The notes under the pieces were generated by a model. The model was not told the origin of the DNA. It was given only the letters and a program-made list of their open reading frames with translations, and made no database searches. A stretch of 64,000 nt of DNA, taken from Halomarina pelagica. Its GTDB lineage: Archaea > Halobacteriota > Halobacteria > Halobacteriales > Haloarculaceae. Location: assembly GCF_024228315.1 (NCBI RefSeq), contig NZ_CP100454.1, forward strand, positions 3,162,001 to 3,226,000, in the 5' to 3' direction. Position numbers and translations under genes: made by a program. Positions 1 to 8,252 of this stretch are shown in pieces; position 1 is the first letter of the stretch, and the number at the start of each line of letters is the position of its first letter.

Positions 1-1
1 C

Positions 2-901
2 TACCCGGGGACGCGCTTCCGGCCCACCGGCGACGAGACGCTCTCCGGCCTCGGCGTGACGAGCTACGATCGGCGGGCGTTCACCGACACCCTCTCGCGG
101 GCCGCCGAGGGCGTCGAGACGGGCGACGCGACGGCCGCCGCGGTGCAGGCCCCCGACGGGAAGCTCCCCTACCGCGCGGCGGGCGCGCTCGGCGTCGAGC
201 GCGAGGCCGTGCGCGCCTGCGCGACCGTCCACGAACTCGGCGATACGGGCGCGGCGAGCGTTCCGCTGTCGCTCGCGCGGGCGCTCGAAGCGGGACACGA
301 GACGGTCGTCGCGGCGGCGTTCGGCAGCGGCGCGGGCGCGGACGTGCTCAGGATCGAGGTCGACGGCGGGGTGCCGGCCGACCTCGCGCTCGACGGGGGC
401 GAGGAGGTGTCCTACGCGCGGGCGCTCCGCCTGCGCGGCGAGATCACGGGCGAGGGACCGGGGACGGGCGCGGCGTACGTCTCGGTGCCGACGTGGCGGC
501 GCTCGATCCCCCAGCGCCACCGCCTCGTCGCCGGGCGCTGTCCCGACTGCGGCGCGCTCGCGTTCCCGCCCGAGGGTGCCTGCTCGGAGTGTGGCGCGCT
601 GGCCGAGTACGACCCCGTCGAACTCCCCCGCGAGGGGGTGATCGAGGCGGTGACCCGCATCGGGCGCGGCGGCGCGCCGCCGGAGTTCGCGGAGCAGCAG
701 GCCCGATCCGGCGGGTTCGGCGTCGCCATCGTCCGCTTCGAGGTCGACGGCGAGACGACCAGCCTGCCGGCGCAACTCGTCGGCGAGGCGGCGGTCGGCG
801 ACGCGGTCCGGGCGGTGATCCGCCGGATCTACACGCAGGAGGGGGTCACCCGCTACGGGGCGAAGTTCCGCCGCGCGGAGCGAGCGGCGTCTCCACCCTG
901 A
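2..901 (+). CDS. Thiolase/HMG-CoA synthase-like protein fused to DUF35 zinc-ribbon/OB domain (5' partial)
   Basis: The reading frame is open from the window edge, so the N-terminus is missing; an internal GTG at 56 is not the true start. The first ~130 codons look like the C-terminal half of a thiolase-fold acyl-CoA condensing enzyme (motif HELGDTGAAS followed by a helix). Then comes a four-cysteine zinc ribbon (CPDCG and CSECG, bases about 539-598) and an OB-like tail, the DUF35 arrangement. In many archaea the DUF35 protein is a separate partner of HMG-CoA synthase and thiolase; here the two are fused. Substrate cannot be told. The 3' end overlaps the convergent rtcA by 56 bp. Confidence 0.75.
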   Translation, partial: YPGTRFRPTGDETLSGLGVTSYDRRAFTDTLSRAAEGVETGDATAAAVQAPDGKLPYRAAGALGVEREAVRACATVHELGDTGAASVPLSLARALEAGHETVVAAAFGSGAGADVLRIEVDGGVPADLALDGGEEVSYARALRLRGEITGEGPGTGAAYVSVPTWRRSIPQRHRLVAGRCPDCGALAFPPEGACSECGALAEYDPVELPREGVIEAVTRIGRGGAPPEFAEQQARSGGFGVAIVRFEVDGETTSLPAQLVGEAAVGDAVRAVIRRIYTQEGVTRYGAKFRRAERAASPP

Positions 902-1907
902 CGCGCGCGGTGCCGTCCGGGCGCTCGTCGAGGATCGCCTCGCAGCCGAAGGCCCGGATCGCGGCGAGGTTCGTCCGAACGTGGTCGGTGACGCGCGGGA
1001 TCTCGAGCACCCCGCCCGAGAGCGCGAGCGCGACGAGCAGTTGATCCGCGAGGTGCGGGTCGACCACCGCACCCGCGTCGTGGAGCGCCTCGAACGCCGA
1101 CGCCGCGTCCGCCGCGACCGCCTCCGAGGGCTTGCCCCGCTCGCCCAGCGCGCTCGCGCCGACTCTCGTCCGCCCGTACTCCCCGACGAGGAGGATCGAG
1201 GAGCCGGGGGAGTCCGCCTCGACGTACTCGACCCGTTCGACCTCGACGGGGAGGGCCGACGCACCGAGGATCTCGGCCGCGGCGGTCGCCTGCCTGTCAG
1301 CGACCTCGGCGGCCGCGAGCGACGCCGACGCCTTCGAGTACACCCCGACCCGGCGGAGCGGTCCGCGCTCCGTGAGGCGGATCGGCGCGAGTGCCGAGGG
1401 GCGGAGTTCGAGCGTCGCCCGGCCGCCGCCCGCCGGGTAGAAGCCGGTCCGCTCGCAGTCGATCGACGCGTCGAGGCCGTACTCCCGGAGGAGGGGGAGT
1501 TTCACCCGGCGGGGGTACTCGATCGGCGGCGACCACGTCACGTCCGTCCCGCCGACCGCCTCGACGGTCAGGGGCGCGTCGAGAACCGCCGCGAGCGGCA
1601 GGAGCGCGTCGAACACCAGCGCGACGCTCCCCGCGGTCCCCACGTCGCCCGTGAGGTCGCCGCCGCGGACCGTCCGCGGCGCGAACGTCACCGTCCGCGA
1701 GTCGAGTTCCGCCCCCTCCACGTCGGCGTCGCAGGCGGCGGCGAGGAGGGCCACCGCGGCGAGGTGCTGGGGGCGCAGCCCCGGGTTCGGGCGCGCGCCG
1801 CGGACGTCCTCGACGCGCACGCGCCGACCCGTGACGGCGGCGAGCGAGAGCGCGGTCCTGACGACCTGCCCGCCCCCGTCCGCCCCGTCGATCTCCACCG
1901 TCGCCAT
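846..1907 (-). CDS. rtcA: RNA 3'-terminal phosphate cyclase
   Basis: 353 aa, the usual family length. It converts RNA 3'-phosphate ends to 2',3'-cyclic phosphates with ATP through an enzyme-AMP intermediate. Visible signatures are the N-terminal GGGQVVRTALSLAAVTG block, the RGARPNPGLRPQHL segment, and near the C-terminus DPHLADQL, which contains the histidine that becomes adenylated in characterised RtcA. It is transcribed leftwards; its last 56 bp overlap the convergent upstream gene. A universal stress gene lies 2 bp upstream on the same strand and may be cotranscribed. Confidence 0.95.
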   Translation of the reverse strand: MATVEIDGADGGGQVVRTALSLAAVTGRRVRVEDVRGARPNPGLRPQHLAAVALLAAACDADVEGAELDSRTVTFAPRTVRGGDLTGDVGTAGSVALVFDALLPLAAVLDAPLTVEAVGGTDVTWSPPIEYPRRVKLPLLREYGLDASIDCERTGFYPAGGGRATLELRPSALAPIRLTERGPLRRVGVYSKASASLAAAEVADRQATAAAEILGASALPVEVERVEYVEADSPGSSILLVGEYGRTRVGASALGERGKPSEAVAADAASAFEALHDAGAVVDPHLADQLLVALALSGGVLEIPRVTDHVRTNLAAIRAFGCEAILDERPDGTARVRVETPLAPRGGTSPRSG

Positions 1908-1909
1908 CG

Positions 1910-2359
1910 CTACCGCACGACGGTCACCGGGACGGTCGATCGCTCGACGAGCCCCGCCGCGACGCTCCCGACGAGTTCCTCGTACCGGGGGGTCATCCCG
2001 CGGTGACCGACGAACACGCAGTCGGCTCCCCGGCCCGAGGCGAACTCCGCGACGGACCCGACCGGATCGCCGTAGAGCAGTTCCGTCTCCACGTCGTGGC
2101 CGCGCTCCCGGGCGTACTCGCGCGCCCGGTCGAGGACGTACTCGCCGCGGGCTTCGGTGTCCGCCTCGTCCTCGACGACGAGGTAGTTCTCCGCGTCGGC
2201 GAAGCTAGCTACCGGCGCGTCGGCGGCGTACTCGCGGATCGCCGGATCCACGGCGTAGACGATCGCGACCGACGCGTCGGTCGCCCCGGCGAGGTCGAGG
2301 GCGTACTCCAGCGCTCGCTCGCTCTGTTCCGAGCCGTCGATTGCGACGATGAACTGCAT
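1910..2359 (-). CDS. Universal stress protein (UspA family)
   Basis: 149 aa from the ATG at 2359 (MQFIVAIDGSEQS). A longer in-frame start at 2434 would add 25 residues that look like translated intergenic DNA, so I reject it. The C-terminal FVGHRGMT...ELVGSVAAGL matches the ATP-binding G-2X-G-9X-G-S/T motif of the ATP-binding Usp class. It is probably cotranscribed with rtcA, whose start lies 2 bp downstream. Physiological role is not predictable from sequence. Confidence 0.88.
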   Translation of the reverse strand: MQFIVAIDGSEQSERALEYALDLAGATDASVAIVYAVDPAIREYAADAPVASFADAENYLVVEDEADTEARGEYVLDRAREYARERGHDVETELLYGDPVGSVAEFASGRGADCVFVGHRGMTPRYEELVGSVAAGLVERSTVPVTVVR

Positions 2360-2434
2360 GGTGTCTCCGTTCGACCTACGGGCGGTCGAGAGATGACGGT
2401 ACCGCCGAGGCCCGGCCGCCGGGCGCTTTAACAA

Positions 2435-2443
2435 CTATTTTAC
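2435..2443 (+). promoter_or_regulatory. TATA box for zinc protein/EF-1beta operon
   Basis: An AT-rich ctattttac stands about 28 nt before the ATG at 2467, the spacing expected for an almost leaderless haloarchaeal transcript. Confidence 0.55.
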
Positions 2444-2466
2444 GTCGCCGCCCGCTCTCCCCGTGT

Positions 2467-2643
2467 ATGAGCGCAGAACAGCGAGGTGCGCGCAAGTGCG
2501 TCTCCTGCGGGATCAACATCTCCGGGACGAACGCCGCCGCGTTCAAGTGCCCGGACTGTGGACGCCAGATCTACCGCTGCTCGAAGTGCCGCAAGCAGAG
2601 CAACCTCTATGAGTGCCCGCAGTGCGGGTTCACGGGTCCGTAG
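2467..2643 (+). CDS. Small double zinc-finger protein, HVO_2753-like
   Basis: 58 aa, starting [15 protein letters not shown]. Four CxxC knuckles are visible (CVSCG, CPDCG, CSKC, CPQCG), enough for two zinc sites, and the protein ends GFTGP. It strongly resembles the Haloferax volcanii small protein HVO_2753, which has two zinc fingers and whose loss affects swarming and biofilm formation. As in Haloferax it is followed at once (4 bp) by EF-1beta, so the two form one transcript. The molecular target is unknown; many such proteins touch RNA or protein complexes. Confidence 0.88.
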   Translation: MSAEQRGARKCVSCGINISGTNAAAFKCPDCGRQIYRCSKCRKQSNLYECPQCGFTGP

Positions 2644-2647
2644 CACC

Positions 2648-2914
2648 ATGGGAAAAGTCGCAGCCCGGATGAAAGTCATGCCGCAGAGCCCCGAGGTCGA
2701 CCTCGACGACCTCCAGGACCGCCTGGAGGACTCGCTGCCCGAGGGCGCGAAGATCAACCGGGTCGACCGCGAGAACGTCGCGTTCGGTCTCATCGCGCTC
2801 ATGCCGACGGTCATCGTCCCCGACGACGCGGGCGGCACGGAGGCCATCGAGGAGGCCTTCTCCGGCGTCGAGGGCGTCGAGAGCGTCGCCGTCGACGAAG
2901 TCGGCCGCATCTGA
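2648..2914 (+). CDS. ef1B: Translation elongation factor 1-beta
   Basis: 88 aa. This is the archaeal guanine nucleotide exchange factor for EF-1alpha, a compact ferredoxin-like fold. Characteristic segments are [20 protein letters not shown] at the start, [15 protein letters not shown] in the middle and the C-terminal [15 protein letters not shown]. Length fits the family (about 88-92 aa). It is the second gene of a two-gene unit with the zinc protein. Confidence 0.95.
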   Translation: MGKVAARMKVMPQSPEVDLDDLQDRLEDSLPEGAKINRVDRENVAFGLIALMPTVIVPDDAGGTEAIEEAFSGVEGVESVAVDEVGRI

Positions 2915-3011
2915 ACGCCCGGAGTCGAACCGTTCGCTTTCTCCCGACCGCCGCGGTCGATCCGCGATCAGAACCCCCGGAGACGGATCGCCCGTCCGCG
3001 ATGCGCGCGGA

Positions 3012-3635
3012 TTAGCCGGTCTGCACCTCCCCGCGCATCGACTCCGGGTGGTACTCGCAGTAGTAGGCCGCCTCGTCGCCCGTCGCCTCGTAGGTCATCG
3101 ACACCGTCGCGCCCTTCTCCGAGGCGGACTCTGACGCGGCGAGTTCCTCGCCGTTCGCGTCCTCGACGATGAGTTCGTGTTTCGCCCCGTCGAGGTTCTC
3201 CCAGACGATCTCGTAGACGGTCCCGGGGACGAGGGTGAGCGTGGGGTTCGTCTGCCCCTCGATGCTCGCCGGGGCCCGACCGATCCAGCCCGCGGTCTCG
3301 CCGCCCAGTCGAACCTGCTCGCCCGCGCCGCCGCCCGTCGCGTTAGTCTGGTTAGTCGCGTTCGTCTGATTGGTCTGATTGGTCTGATTGGTCGCGTTAG
3401 TGGCGTTAGTCGCGTTAGTGGCGTTGGTCTGGTTAGTCTGGTTAGTCGCGTTCGTCGCGTTCCCGGTCTGGTTGGTCGCGTTGGTTACGTTCGTCTGATT
3501 GGTCGCGTTGGTCTCGTTCCCACCGCCACCGCCGCCCGGACTCGCGCAGCCGGCGAGTCCGACGACCGCACCGGTGAGAACTGCACCGCCCGCCCTGAGG
3601 ACGCTCCGCCGATCGTACGTATCATCTCGTGTCAT
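3012..3635 (-). CDS. Halocyanin-like blue copper lipoprotein with Asn-Xaa-Thr linker
   Basis: 207 aa from the ATG at 3635. The N-terminus has a Tat-type motif (YDRRSVLRAGG), a hydrophobic stretch and a lipobox (GLAGC), so it should be exported folded and lipid-anchored. Residues about 40-105 are an extraordinary run of 20 consecutive N-X-T triplets. The C-terminal cupredoxin domain shows type I copper ligands: His in AKHELIV, then Cys, His and Met in YYCEYHPESM. Halocyanins shuttle electrons at the outer membrane face. The longer frame to 3761 adds an unlikely basic leader. Confidence 0.9.
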   Translation of the reverse strand: MTRDDTYDRRSVLRAGGAVLTGAVVGLAGCASPGGGGGGNETNATNQTNVTNATNQTGNATNATNQTNQTNATNATNATNATNQTNQTNQTNATNQTNATGGGAGEQVRLGGETAGWIGRAPASIEGQTNPTLTLVPGTVYEIVWENLDGAKHELIVEDANGEELAASESASEKGATVSMTYEATGDEAAYYCEYHPESMRGEVQTG

Positions 3636-3762
3636 ACGCTCAACTAGAATGGGAGCCTTCGGACGGAGATATACGTGGCGGCGCGCCGCGCGGGAGGGTG
3701 ACGGCGGGACCTCGCGGACCGTCGCCGTGCTGTCGGTTCCCGGGGCGACCGTGGAACGCACC

Positions 3763-3771
3763 TTTTATAAC
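3763..3771 (+). promoter_or_regulatory. TATA box for rpl21e-rpo4
   Basis: A clear ttttataac lies 28 nt before the rpl21e ATG. Confidence 0.65.
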
Positions 3772-3794
3772 GCTGACCGGGAAAGGTACGGCAA

Positions 3795-4091
3795 ATGCCG
3801 AGTTCCAAGGGCCCTCTTCACGGAACCCGAGAGAAGCTGTCGAACGATCCTCGCGAGCGCGGGACGTCCCCGCCCCAGCGCGCCATCCAGCGATACGAGG
3901 TGGGCGAGAAGGTTCACCTGAAGATCGACCCCAGCGTCCCCGAGGGGCGATTCCACCCGCGGTTCAACGGACTCACGGGCGAAGTCGTCGGCGAGCAGGG
4001 GCGCGCCTTCAAGGTCGAGATCACCGACGGCGGCAAGCGCAAGACGCTCATCGCTCGCCCCGCGCACCTCCGCCGCCAGCGTAACGAATAG
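3795..4091 (+). CDS. rpl21e: 50S ribosomal protein L21e
   Basis: 98 aa, typical of archaeal L21e. Recognisable blocks are [20 protein letters not shown], the [20 protein letters not shown] segment and [13 protein letters not shown] near the end. It is a structural protein of the large subunit. It leads the conserved archaeal string L21e-Rpo4-DUF655-KsgA-PrmC; the rpo4 start codon follows the stop directly. Confidence 0.96.
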   Translation: MPSSKGPLHGTREKLSNDPRERGTSPPQRAIQRYEVGEKVHLKIDPSVPEGRFHPRFNGLTGEVVGEQGRAFKVEITDGGKRKTLIARPAHLRRQRNE

Positions 4092-4448
4092 ATGACGATC
4101 TTCAAGGAGATCCTGGACGAAGAGTACCTCACCGTCTCCGAGGCGAAGGCGTTGCTCGCCGGCATCGAGACCGAGCGCGCCGCGGCCGAGGACCGCGAGA
4201 TGCGCTACGAACTCGCGCGCGCCATCGAGCACGTCAACCGCTTCGCGGAACTTAGCGCCGAGGACTCCCGCGCGCTCGTCGAGGACCTCACGGGGTTCGA
4301 GAAGGTCGACGACGAGACCGCTCACAAGATCGCGGATCTGCTCCCGCGCAACCGCGACGAACTGCGCGCCGTCTTCGCCCAGCAGCGCTACTCGCTCTCG
4401 GGCGACGAACTCGACGAGATCCTCAACGCGGTCGCGAAGTACGTCTGA
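4092..4448 (+). CDS. rpo4: RNA polymerase subunit Rpo4 (Rpb4/RpoF)
   Basis: 118 aa, a small acidic helical protein of the Rpb4 family. It pairs with Rpo7 to form the polymerase stalk, which helps open complex formation and binds emerging RNA. The start MTIFKEILDEEYLTVSEAKALL and the C-terminal HRDC-like half (DLLPRNRDELRAVFAQQR) fit the family. The start codon abuts the rpl21e stop, so translation is probably coupled. Confidence 0.93.
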   Translation: MTIFKEILDEEYLTVSEAKALLAGIETERAAAEDREMRYELARAIEHVNRFAELSAEDSRALVEDLTGFEKVDDETAHKIADLLPRNRDELRAVFAQQRYSLSGDELDEILNAVAKYV

Positions 4449-4607
4449 AACGGTTCGCCGCGCGTCACGACTCCTCCTCCCCGGGTCACACTTCGATCCG
4501 ACGGTGCCGATCGCCCGGACCGCCGCGCTCGATCCCGTCTCCCGCGTCGTCCGGCGGTGTCCGGTCGAGCGTTTCTCCCGAAACGGGGCACCGCGACCTA
4601 CACACCT

Positions 4608-4616
4608 GTTAAATAC
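4608..4616 (+). promoter_or_regulatory. TATA box for DUF655 gene
   Basis: gttaaatac is centred 26 nt before the ATG at 4638 and supports that start over the ATG at 4629. Confidence 0.55.
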
Positions 4617-4637
4617 GCGCTTCCCGTCATGGTACCT

Positions 4638-5186
4638 ATGACGGACCCCGACAGCGACGCAGTCGCCGTCGTCCTCGATTACCTGCCGCACGGGCGGGCG
4701 GACGACGACCGCCCCCAGTACCAGAAGCCGTCGCTCGCGCTCGCGCTCGGCGTCGCGGACTTTCGGCTCTACGAGTGCGTCCTCGCGGAGGGGGCCGACG
4801 TCTCCATCGGCGACCGGATCGCGCTCGACGACGACGACGTCGAGAACGTCCGCGAGATCGACTACGACGAACTCTCCGGCGGGGGCCGCTCCGAACTCGA
4901 GTACGCCGTCGAGGCCATCGTCGACGAGGACGAGCGGCGGTTCGTGGACCACTACAACGAGGCCCAGCCGATCACCCTCCGGCTCCACCAGCTGAACCTG
5001 CTCCCGGGGATCGGGAAGAAGCTCCGCAACTCCATCCTGGAGGAGCGAAAGCGCAAGCCCTTCGAGAGCTTCGAGGAACTCGACGAGCGGGTGAAGGGGC
5101 TGCACGACCCGCGCGGGATCCTCGTCGACCGGATCGTAGAGGAGATCCGCGACGAGGACCTGAAGTACCGTTCGTTCGCCAGGTGA
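4638..5186 (+). CDS. DUF655 family nucleic-acid-binding protein
   Basis: 182 aa from ATG 4638 (MTDPDSDAVAVVLDYLPHGR); ATG 4629 would add three residues. The first half looks like a small beta domain. The second half holds a helix-hairpin-helix-like LNLLPGIGKKLRNSILEER, typical of sequence-independent nucleic acid binding. DUF655 proteins sit between Rpo4 and KsgA in many archaea, which points to rRNA processing or ribosome assembly, but no activity is established. It has its own TATA box. Confidence 0.88.
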   Translation: MTDPDSDAVAVVLDYLPHGRADDDRPQYQKPSLALALGVADFRLYECVLAEGADVSIGDRIALDDDDVENVREIDYDELSGGGRSELEYAVEAIVDEDERRFVDHYNEAQPITLRLHQLNLLPGIGKKLRNSILEERKRKPFESFEELDERVKGLHDPRGILVDRIVEEIRDEDLKYRSFAR

Positions 5187-5266
5187 CCGCGACCGACTTT
5201 CTTTCATCGAACGTGACGGGGATCGTACAGCGCTAGGTCATCCCCGCTCGCGACCTCCTCTCACAC

Positions 5267-6697
5267 ATGAGTTCAGAGGAAGAGTACCTGCGGCGAACCG
5301 ACACCGAGTCGCGGTTCGAGTTCCGGAAGGAACAGCGCGCCGCCTTCCGCGCCGACCGGGGGTTGACCGAGGAGACGGTACGGCTCATCAGCGAGGACAA
5401 GGGCGAGCCCGAGTGGATGCTAGAGCGCCGCCTGCGTGCCCTCCGCATGTTCCACGAGATGCCGATGCCGACGGGCTGGCCGGGCCAGCCCGACCTCTCG
5501 GAGGTCGACGTCGACGAGATCGTCCCGTACATCCGCCCGGACGTGGAGGTGCGCGGGGGCGTCCGCGACTGGAACGACCTCCCGGAGGACATCAAGGACA
5601 CCTTCGACAAGCTGGGCATCCCCGAGGCCGAGCGCAACTCGCTGTCCGGCGTGGGCGCGCAGTACGAGTCGGAGATCGTCTACCAGAACATGCGCGCGGA
5701 GTGGGAGAGCGAGGGGGTGATCTTCATGGACATGGATCGCGCGGTCCGGGAACACCCGGAGATCGTCGAGGAGTACTTCATGACGAAGTGCGTCCCGCCG
5801 AGCGACAACAAGTTCGCCGCCCTCCACGGCGCGATCTGGTCCGGGGGGAGCTTCGTCTACGTCCCCGAAGGGGTGACGGTCCAGATGCCGATTCAGGCGT
5901 ACTTCCGGATGAACTCGGAGGGGATGGGCCAGTTCGAACACACCCTCATCATCGCCGAACCCGACTCCGAGGTCCACTACATCGAGGGCTGTTCCGCCCC
6001 GAAGTACGGCGTCTTCAACCTCCACTCGGGCGCGGTCGAGGTGTTCGTCAAGGAGGGGGCGCACGTCCAGTACTCGACGGTGCAGAACTGGTCGAAGAAC
6101 ACCTACAACCTCAACACCAAGCGCGCCATCGTGGAGGCGAACGGACGCATGGAGTGGATCTCCGGCTCGATGGGCTCGAAGGCGACCATGCTCTACCCGG
6201 CGACCATCCTCAAGGGGCCGGGCGCGAGCGACAACCACATCACGATCGCCTTCGCCGGGCGGGGCCAGAACATCGACACGGGCGCGAAGGTCTACCACAA
6301 CGCCCCCGACACCAAGTCCACGATCGTCTCGAAGTCGATCAGTAAGGACGGCGGGCGCACCAACTACCGCGGGCTGGTCCGCATCCCGCGCGGCGCGGTG
6401 AACGCGGCCTGCTCGGTCGAGTGCGACGCGCTCATGTTCGACAACGAGTCCGAATCCGACACGATGCCGCACATCGAGATCAACGAGAGCCGCGTGGACG
6501 TGGCCCACGAGGCGACCGTCGGGAAGATCGGCGACGAGGACGTCTTCTACCTCCAGTCGCGCGGACTGGACGACGACGAGGCGAAACAGCTCATCGTCAG
6601 CGGCTTCATCGAGCCGATCACGGAGGAGTTGCCGATCGAGTACGCCGTCGAACTCAACCGACTCGTCGAACTGGAGATGGAGGGTAGCCTCGGGTAG
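5267..6697 (+). CDS. sufB: Fe-S cluster assembly scaffold SufB
   Basis: 476 aa, full length for SufB. It carries the beta-helix core with landmarks such as YFMTKCVPPSDNKFAALHGA, VPEGVTVQMPIQAYFRMN and GRGQNIDTGAKVYHNAPDT. The C-terminal segment keeps the core cysteine block NAACSVECDALMFDNESESDT and a histidine-containing HEATVGKIG, the conserved SufB assembly residues. SufB normally works with the SufC ATPase and SufD to build Fe-S clusters. No sufC or sufD is next to it, and it interrupts the DUF655-ksgA neighbourhood. It may use partners encoded elsewhere or be a second copy. Confidence 0.95.
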   Translation: MSSEEEYLRRTDTESRFEFRKEQRAAFRADRGLTEETVRLISEDKGEPEWMLERRLRALRMFHEMPMPTGWPGQPDLSEVDVDEIVPYIRPDVEVRGGVRDWNDLPEDIKDTFDKLGIPEAERNSLSGVGAQYESEIVYQNMRAEWESEGVIFMDMDRAVREHPEIVEEYFMTKCVPPSDNKFAALHGAIWSGGSFVYVPEGVTVQMPIQAYFRMNSEGMGQFEHTLIIAEPDSEVHYIEGCSAPKYGVFNLHSGAVEVFVKEGAHVQYSTVQNWSKNTYNLNTKRAIVEANGRMEWISGSMGSKATMLYPATILKGPGASDNHITIAFAGRGQNIDTGAKVYHNAPDTKSTIVSKSISKDGGRTNYRGLVRIPRGAVNAACSVECDALMFDNESESDTMPHIEINESRVDVAHEATVGKIGDEDVFYLQSRGLDDDEAKQLIVSGFIEPITEELPIEYAVELNRLVELEMEGSLG

Positions 6698-6768
6698 TCG
6701 GACGATCGGGGCGGCTTCCCCGACCCGGATGACAAACGGTTTACCGCGCTCGTAGCGTATCGCCCCCA

Positions 6769-7641
6769 ATGACTGACCCCGCGAGCGCCCGCACGGGCGC
6801 GCGCGACCCCGACGCCCTGATCGCCCGCGCCGGCCTGCGCGGCGACCCGAACCGCGACCAGCACTTCCTCGTCGACGACCGCGTGCTCGACCGCCTGCCG
6901 GGCTACCTCCCGGAGGGAACCGACGCGAGTCACCTGCTGGAGATCGGGGCCGGGACGGGCGCGCTCACCGACCGGCTGCTCGCCGCCGCGGATCGCGTGA
7001 CGGCCGTGGAGCGCGACCCGCGGCTGGCGGCCTTCCTCCGCGAGGAGTTCGCCGACGAGATCGACGCGGGCCGGTTGACCGTGATCGAGGGCGACGCGCT
7101 CGACGTGGACCTTCCGGCGGACGCCACCGCCTCCGTCTCGAACCTCCCCTACGGCGTCTCCTCGGAGATCGCGTTCCGGCTCCTGCCGACGGGGATCCCC
7201 CTCGTGCTCATGTTCCAGCGGGAGTTCGCAGAGCGGATGGCCGCCGAGCCGGGGACGCCCGAGTACGGCCGCCTGTCGGTGACGGCGGGCCACTACGCCG
7301 ACGTGGCGGTGGTCGAGCCCGTCCCGAGGGGGGCGTTCGACCCCGCGCCGGCGGTCGAGAGCGCCGTCGTGCGCGCCGTTCCGCGCGATCCCGACTACGA
7401 CGTCCCGGACGACGAGTTCTTCCTGCGGTTCGTGACGGCGGCCTTCACCCAGCGCCGGAAGACGATGCGCAACGCGATCCGGAACACCGCCCACATCTCG
7501 AAGCTGGACGACCCCAGGGCGGTCGTCGCCGCCGCGGACGAGGCGCTGATGGGAAAGCGCGCGGGCGAGGTGACGCCCGCGGAGTTCGCGCACCTCTCCA
7601 GGCTCGCCTGGGACGTGGGCGAGCCGGCGGAGCGGGAATGA
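6769..7641 (+). CDS. ksgA: 16S rRNA dimethyladenosine transferase KsgA/RsmA
   Basis: 290 aa. This enzyme dimethylates two adjacent adenosines near the 3' end of 16S rRNA as a late step of small-subunit maturation. The N-terminal QHFLVDDRVLDR, SAM-binding LEIGAGTGALT and catalytic NLPYGVSS motifs are all present, and the C-terminal helical domain holds AFTQRRKTMRNAI. The stop overlaps the next start by 4 bp (ATGA), so the methyltransferase pair is translationally coupled. Confidence 0.96.
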   Translation: MTDPASARTGARDPDALIARAGLRGDPNRDQHFLVDDRVLDRLPGYLPEGTDASHLLEIGAGTGALTDRLLAAADRVTAVERDPRLAAFLREEFADEIDAGRLTVIEGDALDVDLPADATASVSNLPYGVSSEIAFRLLPTGIPLVLMFQREFAERMAAEPGTPEYGRLSVTAGHYADVAVVEPVPRGAFDPAPAVESAVVRAVPRDPDYDVPDDEFFLRFVTAAFTQRRKTMRNAIRNTAHISKLDDPRAVVAAADEALMGKRAGEVTPAEFAHLSRLAWDVGEPAERE

Positions 7642-8213
7642 CCGACCTGTACGAGCGGCGCGGCGGGGAGCAGGTCTACCAGCCCGCGGAGGACTCGGAC
7701 CTCCTCGCGCGGGCGGCCGCGCGGCGACTCGGCGGCGACGAGCGGGTCCTCGACGTGGGGACGGGGTCGGGGTACGTCGCGGCGACGGTCGCGGCGGCGA
7801 CCGGCGCGCGGGTGATCGGCGCGGACGTCAGCCCCCTCGCGGTCCGCGAGGCGCGCGAGCGCGGCGTTCCGGTCGTCCGCGCGGACCTCCTCGATCCGTT
7901 CCGGGACGGCGCGTTCGACGCGGTGCTGTTCAACCCGCCGTACCTCCCGACGGACCCCGCCCACGAGTGGGACGACTGGATGGAGCGCGCGCTGTCGGGC
8001 GGGCCGGACGGGCGGCGCGTCGTCGACCCGTTCCTTGCCGACGTGCGGCGCGTCCTCCGCCCAGACGGGCGCGTCTTCCTGCTCGTCAGTTCCCTCACCG
8101 ACGTCGAGACCGTCCGGGAGACCGGGCGCGAGAACGGCCTCGACGGCGAGGTGATCGCGGAGGAGTCGTTCCCGTTCGAACGGCTCGTGGTGCTCGAACT
8201 GCGCGCGGTCTGA
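7638..8213 (+). CDS. prmC: HemK/PrmC-type release-factor glutamine methyltransferase
   Basis: 191 aa, the short archaeal/eukaryotic form without the bacterial N-terminal domain. It has the SAM motif LDVGTGSGYVAATVAAATGA and the catalytic NPPY (FNPPYLPTD). By family it methylates the GGQ glutamine of peptide-chain release factor 1. Its position directly after ksgA is conserved in archaea. A wider N6-adenine methyltransferase role is possible but less likely. Confidence 0.9.
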   Translation: MTDLYERRGGEQVYQPAEDSDLLARAAARRLGGDERVLDVGTGSGYVAATVAAATGARVIGADVSPLAVREARERGVPVVRADLLDPFRDGAFDAVLFNPPYLPTDPAHEWDDWMERALSGGPDGRRVVDPFLADVRRVLRPDGRVFLLVSSLTDVETVRETGRENGLDGEVIAEESFPFERLVVLELRAV

Positions 8214-8252
8214 GTCGCCGTCGGCGATCGAGCGGACCGTACGCCGGATCTG

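Noticed and set aside
3325-3525. A CRISPR array or minisatellite in the halocyanin gene
   Set aside because: The unit is a 9-nt in-frame coding repeat with no spacers; it encodes the N-X-T linker.
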